Positions 23,106-33,998 are shown, counted from the stretch's first letter. The stretch is 64,000 nucleotides of DNA from Pseudoalteromonas sp. 0303 (GCF_013349995.1 NZ_JABVXF010000017.1:1-64000), one strand, 5' to 3'. Translations and numbers: made by a program. Notes: generated by a model from the letters alone, not told the origin.

Positions 23106-26100
23106 TTATAACTCACATTCTTTGATTGCGTTTAAAACACGTTTAGCAGATACAGGATAAGGCGTCCCTAGTGTTTGTGCAAATAAAGAAACACGTAACT
23201 CCTGTTGCATCCAAAATATCGCACTGATCTCTTCAGGAATTGGCATACCCTTAGGAATTTTATTGGCTAATTTTTGATATTGCTCAGCTACTTTTTCAAG
23301 CTCAAGCACACACAACCTATCACGATTAGGATCAACAGGGAGCTTTTCTAAGCGGCGTTCAATGGCTTTTAAGTAACGAATTAAATCCGTCATTTTTGCT
23401 GCGCCGTGCTGGCTAACAAAGCCTTTGAAAACTAAGCTTTGTAACTGTGATTTAATATCACCGTGCGCCGTGATCATGGTTAAATCAACGCGTCCTTTCA
23501 TACGTTTATTTAAGCCATGAGCAATACTCAACACTTGCTCTACTTGGGTAGCGATCTCAACAACCGTATCACCGAGCTCGCCGCGAATTTGTTCTTTTGC
23601 CTTTTCAAACGCATCTGCAGTGCGAATGTTGCCGTATTTAGTTAATAGGCTATCGACGGCTGCAGCGATACAGTCATCAATTAAGTCATTGACCTTACCA
23701 AACGGATTAAAGTACAAACCTAATTTAGATTTGTTCGGTAAGTTTTGTTGTAAATACTTAATTGGTGATGGCACGTTTAATAACACTAAGCGACGTAAAC
23801 CTTGTTGGTGCGCCTGCTGTGCTTTGTGTTCATTATCAAATAACTCAACCGCTGCTGAGTCTTTTTTATCCACCAGCGCTGGAAACGCTTTGATTTCGTA
23901 TTGACCTTGCTTTTTCACGTAAGAGCTCGGTAACTCACCAAAGCTCCACTCGGTCAAATCAGCTTTCTCTATACCCTTGTCGGCTACTTTCGATAAGGTA
24001 TCCGTTACCTTACCTTGTAACTGGGCTTTTAGTTTAGATAGATTTAACCCGCGAGCGAGTAACTTATCGTGTTCATCGCGTACTTCAAACTGTAAGCGTA
24101 AATGCGGAGCAAGGGTTGATAAATCCCATGCATCTGGCTCAACACGCACACCTGTCATACGTAATAAGCGCGTACTAATTGCATCAATTAAGTTGCCTTG
24201 CATCGGCTCGATTGCAGCAAGTACCGCATCGGCGTAGTTTGGCGCTGGCACAAAGTTGCGACGGATCGTTTTTGGTAGCGACTTGATAAGCGCACAAATT
24301 AACTCATGCCTAAATGCAGGAATATGCCAATCAAAGCCAGTTTCTTGTACTTGATTTAACAGTGCAACTGGAATTTGTACCGCAACACCATCAACGGCTT
24401 GCCCTGGATCAAAGTGATAAGCCAGTGGTAACAACAAGTTCTCTTGCTGCCAAGTATCTGGGTAATCAAGCTCGGTAACATGATCAGCACCATGCTGCAT
24501 TAATTCTTCTCGAGACATATGCAAAAAGCGCTTATCTTTTTGCTTTTGCCCTTTCCACCACTTATTAAACGCGGCACGATTATTTACATCTTGTGGAATT
24601 TTCTTGTCGTAGAATTCAAACAGGGTTTGTTCATCAACTAAAATATCACGGCGGCGAGATTTATTTTCAAGAACCTGAATATCTTCAATTAACTCTTGGT
24701 TATATTGTAAAAAGCCTTCATTTTGACCCAGTTCTTGCTCTACTAAAGCGGTGCGAATAAACAACTCGCGACTTACTTTAGGATCAATATTGCTGTATAC
24801 ACAGCGGCGCTTATTAACAATTAATAGGCCATACAAGGTTTGCTGCTCAAACGCGATAACTGCACCCGGCTTTTTCTCCCAATGCGGTTCACTGTAGCTG
24901 CGCTTTACTAAATGCTGTGCAAAGCCTTCAACCCATTTCAAGTCTATGCGCGCGTTGATCCGCGCATAAAGCTTACTGGTCTCAACAAGCTCTGCCGACA
25001 TAATCCATTTTGGGCTCTTTTTAAATAATCCTGAACCTGGGAAAATATGGAATTGGCTGTTGCGGGCGCCTTTATAAATTTGTTTTTCATCTTTAAAACC
25101 AATATGACTTAACATACCGCTTAATAAAGATTGATGAATTCGCTCGCTATCAGCAACATTTGTAGTGGCCTTCATGCCCATTTCATTACATACCGTTGAT
25201 AGCTGATAAACAATATCTTGCCATTCGCGGATCCGCATATAGGCTAAAAAGTCCTTTTGGCATAACTTTCTAAACTGGCTATTGCTCAATTCAGATTGCT
25301 GCTCTTCAAGGTAATTCCACAGATTTAAAAAGGCGATAAAGTCTGAATCAGGGTCATCAAAACGGCCATGCTTTTCATCCGCTGCACCGCGTTTTTCTTG
25401 TGGTCGCTCTCTTGGGTCTTGAATCGACAATGCCGCAACAATAATAATCACTTCACGCAGTGCACCTAAGCCATCGGCAGTCAGCACCATTTTCGCTAAA
25501 CGTGGATCAACCGGTAAACGGCTTAAACTTCTGCCTGATTTAGTAAGCTCAGTCTTTTTATGACGTTTAGCTGGCTTAATGGCTTCGAGTTCTTCAAGTA
25601 GCGTTAAACCATCGTTGATATTGCGGCTATCTGGCGCTTGCACGAACGGGAACTGCTGCATGTCGCCAAGCCCTAAACCAAGCATTTGCAAAATAACAGA
25701 GGCTAAGTTGGTGCGTAAAATTTCAGGATCAGTAAACTCTGGGCGCGAATTAAAGTCTTCTTCGCTATACAAACGAATACAGATACCCGCTTCGATACGA
25801 CCACAGCGACCTTTACGCTGATTGGCACTGGCTTGTGAAATTGGCTCAATCGGTAATCGTTGTACCTTGGTGCGATAGCTATAACGGCTGATGCGCGCGG
25901 TACCTGGGTCGATAACATAGCGAATACCCGGCACCGTTAGTGATGTTTCAGCCACGTTGGTAGCTAAAATAATATGACGGCGGCTATGCGGCGCAAAAAT
26001 TCGGTTTTGTTCTGCGTTTGATAAACGCGAATATAGCGGTAAAACATCCGTGCCTTTGAGGTTTCGCTTTGATAACGCATCAGCGGTATCGCGAATTTCT

Positions 26101-26996
26101 CGTTCACCGTTCATAAAAATCAGAATATCGCCAGGGCCTTCATCGCAAAGCTCATCAACGGCATCAAAAATACCCTGTAATTGGTCACCATCCGCTTCCA
26201 TCTCGTCTTTGTTGATTTCAGTGGTTGGTCTATAACGAACCTCTACTGGGAAAGTTCGACCGGATACTTCGATGATGGGTGCATCATCAAAATGTTTAGA
26301 AAAACGCTCTGGGTCAATCGTCGCTGAGGTAATAATAACTTTTAAGTCAGGACGTTTTGGCAGTAAATTTTTTAAATAGCCTAAGATGAAATCGATATTC
26401 AGGCTACGTTCGTGGGCTTCATCGATGATGATGGTATCGTACTGATTTAGGTATCTGTCTTGTTGAATTTCAGCCAGCAGAATACCGTCTGTCATCAATT
26501 TAATATAGCTATTGTCAGAAACTTGGTCACTAAAACGAATTTTAAAACCCACTTGTTGACCTAGCTCGCATTGCATTTCTTCAGCAATACGATTCGCGAC
26601 ACTTCGAGCCGCGAGTCGGCGAGGCTGGGTGTGGCCAATGTATCCGTCAACACCGCGGCCAAGCTCTAAACACATTTTTGGGATCTGCGTCGTTTTACCA
26701 GAGCCAGTTTCACCGGCAATGATCACCACTTGGTTATTGGCAATCGCCTGTTTAATGTCATCTTTCTTTTGGCTAACAGGAAGTTGCTCTGGGTAGGTCA
26801 CTTTAGGCAATGCAGCCAAACGTTGCTCGCGCAATTGCTGCGAACGACTAATATCTTCTGCTATTTTTTGCGCTATGTTTGCTTGCTTAGTTTCACCGTT
26901 GATTTTTTTAATACCATGAAGGCGTTTTTTGAAGATGAATTGATCTTTGCGTAAACACGTTTTTAATTCGCCGAACAGCGGACCTAGGTTAACCAC
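23106..26996 (-). CDS. hrpA: ATP-dependent RNA helicase HrpA
   Basis: A 1296-residue DEAH-box helicase, close to the 1300 residues of E. coli HrpA. Motif I is GETGSGKTT, motif II is DEAH (IIIDEAHERSLNIDF), motif III is SAT and motif VI is QRKGRCGR. The helicase core is followed by winged-helix, ratchet and OB-fold regions and the long C-terminal HrpA-specific domain (DUF3418). The start is GTG at 26996. HrpA resolves stalled or collided ribosomes on mRNA. It is followed on the same strand by the receiver and PilZ genes. Confidence 0.96.
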   Translation of the reverse strand: MVNLGPLFGELKTCLRKDQFIFKKRLHGIKKINGETKQANIAQKIAEDISRSQQLREQRLAALPKVTYPEQLPVSQKKDDIKQAIANNQVVIIAGETGSGKTTQIPKMCLELGRGVDGYIGHTQPRRLAARSVANRIAEEMQCELGQQVGFKIRFSDQVSDNSYIKLMTDGILLAEIQQDRYLNQYDTIIIDEAHERSLNIDFILGYLKNLLPKRPDLKVIITSATIDPERFSKHFDDAPIIEVSGRTFPVEVRYRPTTEINKDEMEADGDQLQGIFDAVDELCDEGPGDILIFMNGEREIRDTADALSKRNLKGTDVLPLYSRLSNAEQNRIFAPHSRRHIILATNVAETSLTVPGIRYVIDPGTARISRYSYRTKVQRLPIEPISQASANQRKGRCGRIEAGICIRLYSEEDFNSRPEFTDPEILRTNLASVILQMLGLGLGDMQQFPFVQAPDSRNINDGLTLLEELEAIKPAKRHKKTELTKSGRSLSRLPVDPRLAKMVLTADGLGALREVIIIVAALSIQDPRERPQEKRGAADEKHGRFDDPDSDFIAFLNLWNYLEEQQSELSNSQFRKLCQKDFLAYMRIREWQDIVYQLSTVCNEMGMKATTNVADSERIHQSLLSGMLSHIGFKDEKQIYKGARNSQFHIFPGSGLFKKSPKWIMSAELVETSKLYARINARIDLKWVEGFAQHLVKRSYSEPHWEKKPGAVIAFEQQTLYGLLIVNKRRCVYSNIDPKVSRELFIRTALVEQELGQNEGFLQYNQELIEDIQVLENKSRRRDILVDEQTLFEFYDKKIPQDVNNRAAFNKWWKGQKQKDKRFLHMSREELMQHGADHVTELDYPDTWQQENLLLPLAYHFDPGQAVDGVAVQIPVALLNQVQETGFDWHIPAFRHELICALIKSLPKTIRRNFVPAPNYADAVLAAIEPMQGNLIDAISTRLLRMTGVRVEPDAWDLSTLAPHLRLQFEVRDEHDKLLARGLNLSKLKAQLQGKVTDTLSKVADKGIEKADLTEWSFGELPSSYVKKQGQYEIKAFPALVDKKDSAAVELFDNEHKAQQAHQQGLRRLVLLNVPSPIKYLQQNLPNKSKLGLYFNPFGKVNDLIDDCIAAAVDSLLTKYGNIRTADAFEKAKEQIRGELGDTVVEIATQVEQVLSIAHGLNKRMKGRVDLTMITAHGDIKSQLQSLVFKGFVSQHGAAKMTDLIRYLKAIERRLEKLPVDPNRDRLCVLELEKVAEQYQKLANKIPKGMPIPEEISAIFWMQQELRVSLFAQTLGTPYPVSAKRVLNAIKECEL

Positions 26997-27065
26997 CCGA
27001 TACCCTTATATTTCTTAACCAATAGACTGATATTGTATCAAATAATCTATCAGGTGGTCATGGCT

Positions 27066-27938
27066 TTATTTAATCCGTTCGGTTGGGATTGGCATTGCAC
27101 AAACATCGATAAAATCAGGGCTTTCAACAAACCATGCTTCTACTCGATTTTTACGCGCCTCGATGAGGGCCTTAAACGCATTTGAGTCTGTTTTCATCAC
27201 CCGAAACTCACTTTTATCTGTGTCTTTAATATCTGCTAGTACTTGCATATCTGTAATGGGATTAAATGCCTGACCTTCAGTAGCTTTACGCTGCAATAGA
27301 TTAAAATGCTCCATGCCTTCTAAAACACGACCAAACACGGTGATATTACGGTCTAAATAGCGCTGGCTATTGCCGATGGTGACATAAAATTCGGTACCAC
27401 CGGAATTAATATCATTACCGCGGGCCATGGCAAAAATTCCTGGGCAATGTACCTGCCATGTTTCGGTTTGGTCTTGGTTTTGTGCCACAGCAAAGCCATT
27501 TAAAAAGCCCGTTTTAGCGGCATAGCCATCAGGCCCTTTCAGCTCTGTAATCACTAAGGGAGTCTCTGTGCGTAGATAAAACTCAGCGGGTAACCCTTTT
27601 TTGGCATTTTTAACGGGTTTATTTTCACTCACATCCCCGCCCTGCGCGACAAACCCTTCAACAAATCGGTATACACTTAGGCCTTGATAGAACCCTTCTT
27701 TGGCAAGCTGTCGCATGTTATTTGCATGAATGGGCGCTAGTGTATCGTTGAGTTCGATATAAGCAGCCCCCGAAGGTAAGGTTAATTTAATGACGTTTTC
27801 GGCACTGACTTTTCGCCACTCACTACTATTTGCGGTTTTAATAATTTCGCCAGCAGAACGTTTTTGACTTGTTTCTTTTGCAGCAATTGGTGCAGCTAGA
27901 ACTACGCCAAGGCACAGAGTTAATAGACTTAATTTCAT
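27066..27938 (-). CDS. Periplasmic cyclophilin-type peptidyl-prolyl isomerase
   Basis: A 290-residue protein with a Sec signal peptide (LLTLCLGVVLAAPIAA, about 1-20) and a cyclophilin domain (about 45-235): FYQGLSVYRFVEGFVAQGGD, GIFAMARGNDINSGGTEFYVTIG and NITVFGRVLEGM. The arginine and FVAQGGD core needed for catalysis is visible. It is longer than PpiA (about 190 residues) because of a divergent N-terminal strand and a C-terminal extension of about 55 residues. It probably helps fold exported proteins, consistent with tamB and tamA upstream, although a 90-bp gap separates it from tamB. Confidence 0.9.
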   Translation of the reverse strand: MKLSLLTLCLGVVLAAPIAAKETSQKRSAGEIIKTANSSEWRKVSAENVIKLTLPSGAAYIELNDTLAPIHANNMRQLAKEGFYQGLSVYRFVEGFVAQGGDVSENKPVKNAKKGLPAEFYLRTETPLVITELKGPDGYAAKTGFLNGFAVAQNQDQTETWQVHCPGIFAMARGNDINSGGTEFYVTIGNSQRYLDRNITVFGRVLEGMEHFNLLQRKATEGQAFNPITDMQVLADIKDTDKSEFRVMKTDSNAFKALIEARKNRVEAWFVESPDFIDVCAMPIPTERIK

Positions 27939-28029
27939 TGTTATTATCTTTTAAGTAATTGACAATTCAGCCTATTAACTTATGCCCTAATAAGCAAGTA
28001 AAAGCGATGTTTGGTCACTAGTGGAGGTA

Positions 28030-31000
28030 TTAGTCCCAATCAAATTTATAAAGAATATCAACATTTTGATAAAGGCCGCTGGTGACCTCGATATACAATT
28101 GCGACAACAATTGATAACGAACTGCCACTTCACTAAGTGAATCAAAGATGCCGACACTGTATTTCACTTGAATACCCGGAGTAACGTAACCAGATATTTC
28201 GACTTTGGTGTCATCCCCGCTGCCGCTTGAACTTAAGCTGACATCAGACAAACCAAAGCTTTCACCAATTTTAGATACCACACCCTCACTACGGTTTACA
28301 CCTTGGGCAAGCAATAATTGGGTGAGCATCGCATCTGTTGAACTATCTCCTTCATCAAGAGGTTGCCCATTTAATAAATAAGCCAATGCTTGGGCTTGGT
28401 CCATCGCAGGCTCTGAGAATACTTTTAATGAAGGCTGTTCAACATTACCAGTTAAGGTAATACCCGCAATCACGCCATTCGAGGTGTTGTCTGGATTACG
28501 AATTGCCTTAATGTTCAAGTACGGTTTATCAATTGAGCCGCTAAAGCCCACCTGACCGGTACGAATTTGCAAGTCTTGACCAAAAGCACGATAGGTACCT
28601 TGAACTAGGTTCAACTCACCCGTTGCTATCATCGGCGTAACTTGGTCCATGCTAATGTTTAAGTCGCCTTCAACTTTCGACTGTAAGCCAAACGAGTCAA
28701 CGCGCACATCATTCTCAACCAACACCTTTAAGTTAATTGCATAATCAAAGGGCACTTTTTCTGACTGTTGCTGCTCAATATCAACAATGACTTCATCATC
28801 GCTGACTTGCACAGCACCTTCTGGTAGCTCTTCAATCGCAATACGTCCCCATGGTACGACGACTTGGCCATCAAGATTAAACGCATTATTTTTTAACGAC
28901 ATAGTTAAGTCTGGAGACACTTTAAAGGTGACATCTTGCTGAGCACGCACAAAAAACTCTTTACCGTTTAATCTCACGTCAACGTCCGGTAAATCTTGCT
29001 GCCAATCAACACCGCCAGATAAATTAAGCGCGCCCCCTTCGGTGTCTTTGAGCTCGCCAGTGAGCTTTGCACTTTGGTTATTAAAGGCAATGTTCACATA
29101 AGAGTTTTGCAGCGACACCGGCAAGGTTGCCCCTTCTAGATTGATTTTTTCGACATCAAAATCACCATTGAGTAATGGCTCTTTTAAAGTACCTGCGATT
29201 GCTAACCGGCCTTTTATGTCGCCTGTTAGTTGCTCAAGTGATGCAATAAAGGGTCGTAAGTTTGTTAACTCAATTTTCTCAATAACCAAGTCGCCCGCTA
29301 AGGTCTGTTGATTTTGAATATCATCAATGTTGAGCTCTGAGGTTACTTTACCTAATACAGATGAATCAATAGTGGCATTAAGTTTACCCGTTTGCGCATC
29401 GCTCATTGCCGAGATATCTAAAACCTCTATCGGTAACTTATAAACATTTGCGTCATCAATTAAAGATGCTTCAAGCTGGTTGGTTTTGATATTGGCACGA
29501 ATCGTTTTCAATGCACCATTATTCCAATTAGCAACAAACTCTCCGTTTGCATCGCCAGTTACTTTCAAGTTATCGGGTAAGAAGTGTTTAAATTCAGCAA
29601 TAGATAGCGCTGCAAGCTGTGCATTTAACTGGCCTAATTGCTTAGTTTGCTGCAAGGTCTCAAAACATAGTTTTGAGTTATCACTTTGCCAGCAATGCGC
29701 GCCAACATTAAAGTCAAAGGTTTTGGTATTTACTTGAATATTAACCGGTTTATCAGTGCCAAAGCGCACCTGATTATCGGTAACAAGAATTTGGCTTAGC
29801 GCACCTTGCCAGGTCTCTTTATTAAATTTACCGTCTACATCAAATGATGCCTTGCCTTGATCTGCATCGAGTAAAAAAGTTAAATGATGATCTGTTTTAT
29901 CGCCACTGGCGTCTAACTCAATTTGATTAATTTTATGCTCTGCGATCAATGCAGAATCGAGCACCAGTGACACATCCGTTTGCCAATCTGCTGCGTAATC
30001 AAATTGCCCTTTTAATGTTAAACCATCAACCTGAATATCTTGATAACTCAAAGTATTAAGGACTAGATTTAAATCAACCGTTGGCGCAAGACGCTCACCA
30101 CGTAAGCTCAAATCTGCAAAGCCCTTGCCTTGCATAGGCAAGATATCTTGACCACTGGCATCTAAACGCAATTTACCGTCAACACGCCATACATCATCCA
30201 CTTGTCCGGATAGCGCAATTTCATTTTTACCGCTTTTCACTTCAAGTTTTTTAAAACTCGCATGCAGGCTGCTATCAAGTTCAAAATCCGACAACAAGGT
30301 CACAGGCACTTCATTAACTGAACCATTTAATTGCGTGTTATCTAAGGCAAGCTGCCACTCACCTGCCTGTAAGTTAAATGAACCATTAAATTCACCAGAT
30401 AAATCACTGCTTAATGCATCCGTTAAGTATTGGGCTTTTAAGTGGCTTAAAACCCCTTTAAACTCGCTTTTTACCCCGTTCGACCAATCAACTGATGCGT
30501 TAATGTCTGCTTTACTGTCATTAGCATTGAGGCTTAACTGCTCAAGTTTTGCGTTTGTTAAACTACCCTGTAATTGCGATTTCATGGTCATCGCAGGTAA
30601 TGCACCTAACTGCGTGACTAAGCTCAAATCGACAGCATAAGCATCGGCATGGCCTTTGGCTTTTAAATCAAAGTCCGATAATTGCAACTGTTGTGTATCT
30701 GTCGTAATTTGCCACTTTGCTATCTGGCCTGTTAAATCAAATGGGTAATTTGTTTGTTTTAGGTTCACAGCCCCTTTTAACTCTGCTGGGTATGTTCCTT
30801 GCGTTACTAAATCTAACTTTAAATCCTCAAGCGGGCCCCAAAGCGATAACTTAGCTTGATGCTCAGTGCTTATTACAGACACTGCTCCCTCAATTGTATT
30901 TTCACCAGAAAGCTCTGCCATTAAATTAGAGTGCAATTGCCATTGCTGATAACTTGCAGCAAGCTTTTCAAGATTAATATCGCTCCCCTTAACAGACGCA

Positions 31001-31716
31001 ACTAATTCGATATTTTCTACAAGCTGAGCCTCTTCAGCACCATAAGGGGTAACAGCAACTTTACTGATTTGAAATTGCTTTAACTCAACATTAATTGGGA
31101 GCGTAATATCAATTGCGGGTAATGCTGGCAGCTCTGTTAATGGGGCTGATTTAGGCTGTTCTTTTGCTTCGTGTAGCATCACAGCAACATCAGCAATGGT
31201 CAGTGTATCCACTGTAATATCCGATGCTTCGCCGCGACCACTTAAGTTTAATTTGTTGACTGTTACATCGGCACTCGGATGCGCAAGATTAAAGCGATTA
31301 ATTGCAACTCGCTTAACAGCAACTTTCATTGGTAAGTTGATTTGACCAGCTTGCTCAGCTTCAGGCTCTGCTTCAGTGCTCTGCTCAGTTGATACAGCTT
31401 GGCTTTTAATGCTTAGATCAATCGACTGGGCACTTAAATTATCTAGGCAGATACCATCACAACGCCACCAGAATAAATCAATTTTTAGCTGCTTTGCCTC
31501 AAGCTTGATGCCTTGATTTTCAAAATGAACATCAAACGCATCGTTATATAAAAAACGCCCAGATGGTAGGTTAATTTTTAAGCCATCAACTAACTTATTC
31601 GCTGTGTATGCAATAAAGTGATTACCAGGTGCGGTGAATAATAAACAAAACACAATAACTAGCAGACTTGCCAACGTGATTGATAGAACCTTGGTTATCT
31701 TTTTTAACATCTTCAT
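28030..31716 (-). CDS. tamB: TamB, translocation and assembly module inner-membrane subunit
   Basis: A 1228-residue protein, near the usual length of TamB (1259 in E. coli). One N-terminal signal-anchor helix (about 8-30) is followed by a long beta-helical AsmA/TamB repeat region and the C-terminal DUF490 domain ending KYSVGIFDSLSEVAVRYQL...YKFDWD, the typical TamB finish. It spans the periplasm, links to TamA in the outer membrane and is implicated in phospholipid transport and outer-membrane protein assembly. The start codon overlaps the tamA stop by one base (TAATG), so the pair is translationally coupled. Confidence 0.96.
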   Translation of the reverse strand: MKMLKKITKVLSITLASLLVIVFCLLFTAPGNHFIAYTANKLVDGLKINLPSGRFLYNDAFDVHFENQGIKLEAKQLKIDLFWWRCDGICLDNLSAQSIDLSIKSQAVSTEQSTEAEPEAEQAGQINLPMKVAVKRVAINRFNLAHPSADVTVNKLNLSGRGEASDITVDTLTIADVAVMLHEAKEQPKSAPLTELPALPAIDITLPINVELKQFQISKVAVTPYGAEEAQLVENIELVASVKGSDINLEKLAASYQQWQLHSNLMAELSGENTIEGAVSVISTEHQAKLSLWGPLEDLKLDLVTQGTYPAELKGAVNLKQTNYPFDLTGQIAKWQITTDTQQLQLSDFDLKAKGHADAYAVDLSLVTQLGALPAMTMKSQLQGSLTNAKLEQLSLNANDSKADINASVDWSNGVKSEFKGVLSHLKAQYLTDALSSDLSGEFNGSFNLQAGEWQLALDNTQLNGSVNEVPVTLLSDFELDSSLHASFKKLEVKSGKNEIALSGQVDDVWRVDGKLRLDASGQDILPMQGKGFADLSLRGERLAPTVDLNLVLNTLSYQDIQVDGLTLKGQFDYAADWQTDVSLVLDSALIAEHKINQIELDASGDKTDHHLTFLLDADQGKASFDVDGKFNKETWQGALSQILVTDNQVRFGTDKPVNIQVNTKTFDFNVGAHCWQSDNSKLCFETLQQTKQLGQLNAQLAALSIAEFKHFLPDNLKVTGDANGEFVANWNNGALKTIRANIKTNQLEASLIDDANVYKLPIEVLDISAMSDAQTGKLNATIDSSVLGKVTSELNIDDIQNQQTLAGDLVIEKIELTNLRPFIASLEQLTGDIKGRLAIAGTLKEPLLNGDFDVEKINLEGATLPVSLQNSYVNIAFNNQSAKLTGELKDTEGGALNLSGGVDWQQDLPDVDVRLNGKEFFVRAQQDVTFKVSPDLTMSLKNNAFNLDGQVVVPWGRIAIEELPEGAVQVSDDEVIVDIEQQQSEKVPFDYAINLKVLVENDVRVDSFGLQSKVEGDLNISMDQVTPMIATGELNLVQGTYRAFGQDLQIRTGQVGFSGSIDKPYLNIKAIRNPDNTSNGVIAGITLTGNVEQPSLKVFSEPAMDQAQALAYLLNGQPLDEGDSSTDAMLTQLLLAQGVNRSEGVVSKIGESFGLSDVSLSSSGSGDDTKVEISGYVTPGIQVKYSVGIFDSLSEVAVRYQLLSQLYIEVTSGLYQNVDILYKFDWD

Positions 31717-33443
31717 TAGATTTCAGGCCCTATAGTAATACTTAGTCGGGTACTTTTACTTTCTTTTGTTAAACCCCAAGCATGGTCGATACGTACAGGG
31801 CCAACCGGTGTTAAATAGCGAAAACCAAAACCGGCACCAACTTCGACGCGATCACTAAAATCATTAGTCGCTGTACCACTATCGACAAATAAGGCTGCGC
31901 GCCAATGCTCAGCAAATTGATAGTTATATTCAACAGTGCCACTCATTAAATATTTACCACCAATTAAGCGCCCTTCCTCATTTTCAGGGGAGATAGATTC
32001 ATAGGCAAAACCACGTACACTCTGATCACCACCGGCATAAAAACGCAGTGATAACGGCACATCATTTATATTATCGACCAGCATGGCACCTAGGTTAGCT
32101 CTTAAAAACAGCATATGGCGATCTGCAAAAGTAGTTAACCAGGCATTTTGCAGTTGTAAGCGCAAAATATTGGTTGAAGACATCATATCTTTTAAACCAA
32201 ACTCTACTGACATCATCCATTGATAGCCTTCATAAGGCGTTGTGCCCCCCTCGGTGTCTTTTTTAGCATAGCTGATACCAGGCATCAGCATTTTTGCGCT
32301 TTGTTCTTCATCCCCTATTCGATAGGTCTCGTAATCGCGTCTTAAAAAAGCAGTACGTACCCAGTCGTCTTCAGTTAGCCATTGCCTTTGCAACTGTCCG
32401 GTTAATATACGGCTGTATAAATCATTGGTTAATTCATCTTCGAGCTTGTAACCCACAGAAAAGCGCCAAAGATCATCATTAGGGTCGTCAACTGGCACCG
32501 TATAGCCAAGTGAAATATCTTGCTGGCGCTCAGATACATTAAGGTTACTTTCTAAATAGTGACCATCTTCAGTGATCCAAGGCTTGGTCCATTTGAAACG
32601 GACTTTTGGTCCAAGGTCAGTGCTATAACCGCCACCCACTTCGTAACTATTGGCAGGTTTGTGTAATACATCAACGTTGACAGGCACGTGGTTATTTTTA
32701 CGTTTTGCAATATCTGCATACACACGAACACTCGCAAAGTAAGGGGTACTCGACAGTGCTAAGTTATAATCAGAAACCTCGGTCGCTTTATAAGGCTGAC
32801 CTTGTTTAAATTCAGCCAGCGAACGAATGTATTTTTCGGCTGGAGTCTCACTACCAATTGTGATGTCACCAAACTGATAACGGGGCCCAGTATCGACATT
32901 GAAAATGACTTTTGCACTATTATTTTTTAGCGAAACTGCCAATTTATGCTCATGCCATTTTGCATCAAAATAACCCAAGTCTAATAGTTGGCTTTCAATA
33001 CGTTTTCTTGCGGCCTCATATTTACCGTGATTTAAAAAGTCACCTTGTTTGATTTTGATGCTGTTGACGGCAGACATGAACTCAGCGTCATCTTTACCGG
33101 CGCCCGTGATAGTCACGTTAATATCTGCAATTCGGGTAGCAGGACCACGTTGAACATCAACAATTAAAAGCTGCTGAGCATCATCGAAACTAATTTTGAT
33201 TATCGGCTTATAATAACCAAGCGCCTTTAAACTCATTTCAACTTGGTTTTTTGCGTGACGCCTTAACGCCTTGGAGGTTTTTTCATCGACCAGTTGCTTA
33301 ATGTAAAGCTCAACGTTTTTTTCGAGCTCATCGCTGATCCCCTGAATTTTATAATCTTTAATAACAGTTGAGGCACTAATTGCGTGCTGGCTGTATGAAA
33401 AGCAGATAAACACAAAGACAAAAAAGAAATGCCGAGTATACAA
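31716..33443 (-). CDS. tamA: TamA, outer-membrane subunit of the translocation and assembly module
   Basis: A 575-residue Omp85-family protein, matching TamA length (577 in E. coli). A signal peptide (about 1-24) is followed by three POTRA domains (about 28-265) and a 16-strand beta-barrel (from about 270) with GGDQSVRGFAYESISP, the conserved lid/L6 region with (V/I)RGF. The final strand ends in a hydrophobic residue. The start is TTG at 33443, supported by AAGGA six bases upstream. It works with TamB encoded directly downstream. Confidence 0.95.
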   Translation of the reverse strand: MYTRHFFFVFVFICFSYSQHAISASTVIKDYKIQGISDELEKNVELYIKQLVDEKTSKALRRHAKNQVEMSLKALGYYKPIIKISFDDAQQLLIVDVQRGPATRIADINVTITGAGKDDAEFMSAVNSIKIKQGDFLNHGKYEAARKRIESQLLDLGYFDAKWHEHKLAVSLKNNSAKVIFNVDTGPRYQFGDITIGSETPAEKYIRSLAEFKQGQPYKATEVSDYNLALSSTPYFASVRVYADIAKRKNNHVPVNVDVLHKPANSYEVGGGYSTDLGPKVRFKWTKPWITEDGHYLESNLNVSERQQDISLGYTVPVDDPNDDLWRFSVGYKLEDELTNDLYSRILTGQLQRQWLTEDDWVRTAFLRRDYETYRIGDEEQSAKMLMPGISYAKKDTEGGTTPYEGYQWMMSVEFGLKDMMSSTNILRLQLQNAWLTTFADRHMLFLRANLGAMLVDNINDVPLSLRFYAGGDQSVRGFAYESISPENEEGRLIGGKYLMSGTVEYNYQFAEHWRAALFVDSGTATNDFSDRVEVGAGFGFRYLTPVGPVRIDHAWGLTKESKSTRLSITIGPEI

Positions 33444-33614
33444 AAAATATCCTTACTTTTTTGGAAGAGTCATAATCTAAAATGAGTACAAAAAGATACT
33501 AGCACAGTGCAATAGCCACTGACATAATTGAAATGTTAAAATTAGTACGCGTTAAACAATTATTTTCGCTACAATAGCGGATAATACCTAGATTTATAAT
33601 GAATGAGCGACTAA

Positions 33615-33947
33615 ATGCACTTCCCTGATGACGAAAACGGTCAATTATTAGCTGAAATTGCTGACGCTGGTGTCGATTTAACCAGTATGCAAACTATCGA
33701 TTTCTATATTCTTTTTGAACAAAAGCCTGAAGCAGAAAAATTTGCTGAAACCATTACAAGTGATGAACTTGCCCCTTCAACAGAGTTAACCAAATGCCCA
33801 GATACAGGGGTGTGGGAAGTAATTACTCGTGTGAAGATGGTGCCAGATCACACCTTACTTAGCCAAACAGAACAATACTTAGAAAGCATTGCTAATAGCC
33901 ATAATGGTTATGGCGATGGTTGGGGGTTGATGGCCGAAGAAGAATAA
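33615..33947 (+). CDS. rraB: Ribonuclease E inhibitor RraB
   Basis: A 110-residue protein of the RraB family: an acidic N-terminus (FPDDENGQLLAEIADAGVDL), a beta-strand core with DFYILFEQKPEAEKFA, KCPDTGVWEV, MVPDHTLLSQTEQYLE, and the family ending GYGDGWGLM. In E. coli RraB binds RNase E and alters mRNA decay. It is a single gene divergent from tamA and convergent with radD. Confidence 0.93.
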   Translation: MHFPDDENGQLLAEIADAGVDLTSMQTIDFYILFEQKPEAEKFAETITSDELAPSTELTKCPDTGVWEVITRVKMVPDHTLLSQTEQYLESIANSHNGYGDGWGLMAEEE

Positions 33948-33962
33948 GCCATTCCCACAATC

Positions 33963-33998
33963 TCGTAAGGGGATCAATTTAATTGATTCGCCTTACGA
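33963..33998. other. Extended inverted repeat over the 3' end of radD
   Basis: TCGTAAGG (33963-33970) pairs with CCTTACGA (33991-33998) and an inner dyad ATCAATT/AATTGAT lies between them, so a long interrupted hairpin spans the last codons and stop of radD and lies 16 bases after the rraB stop. No T-run follows on either strand, so this may be an mRNA 3'-end stabiliser rather than a classic terminator. Confidence 0.5.
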
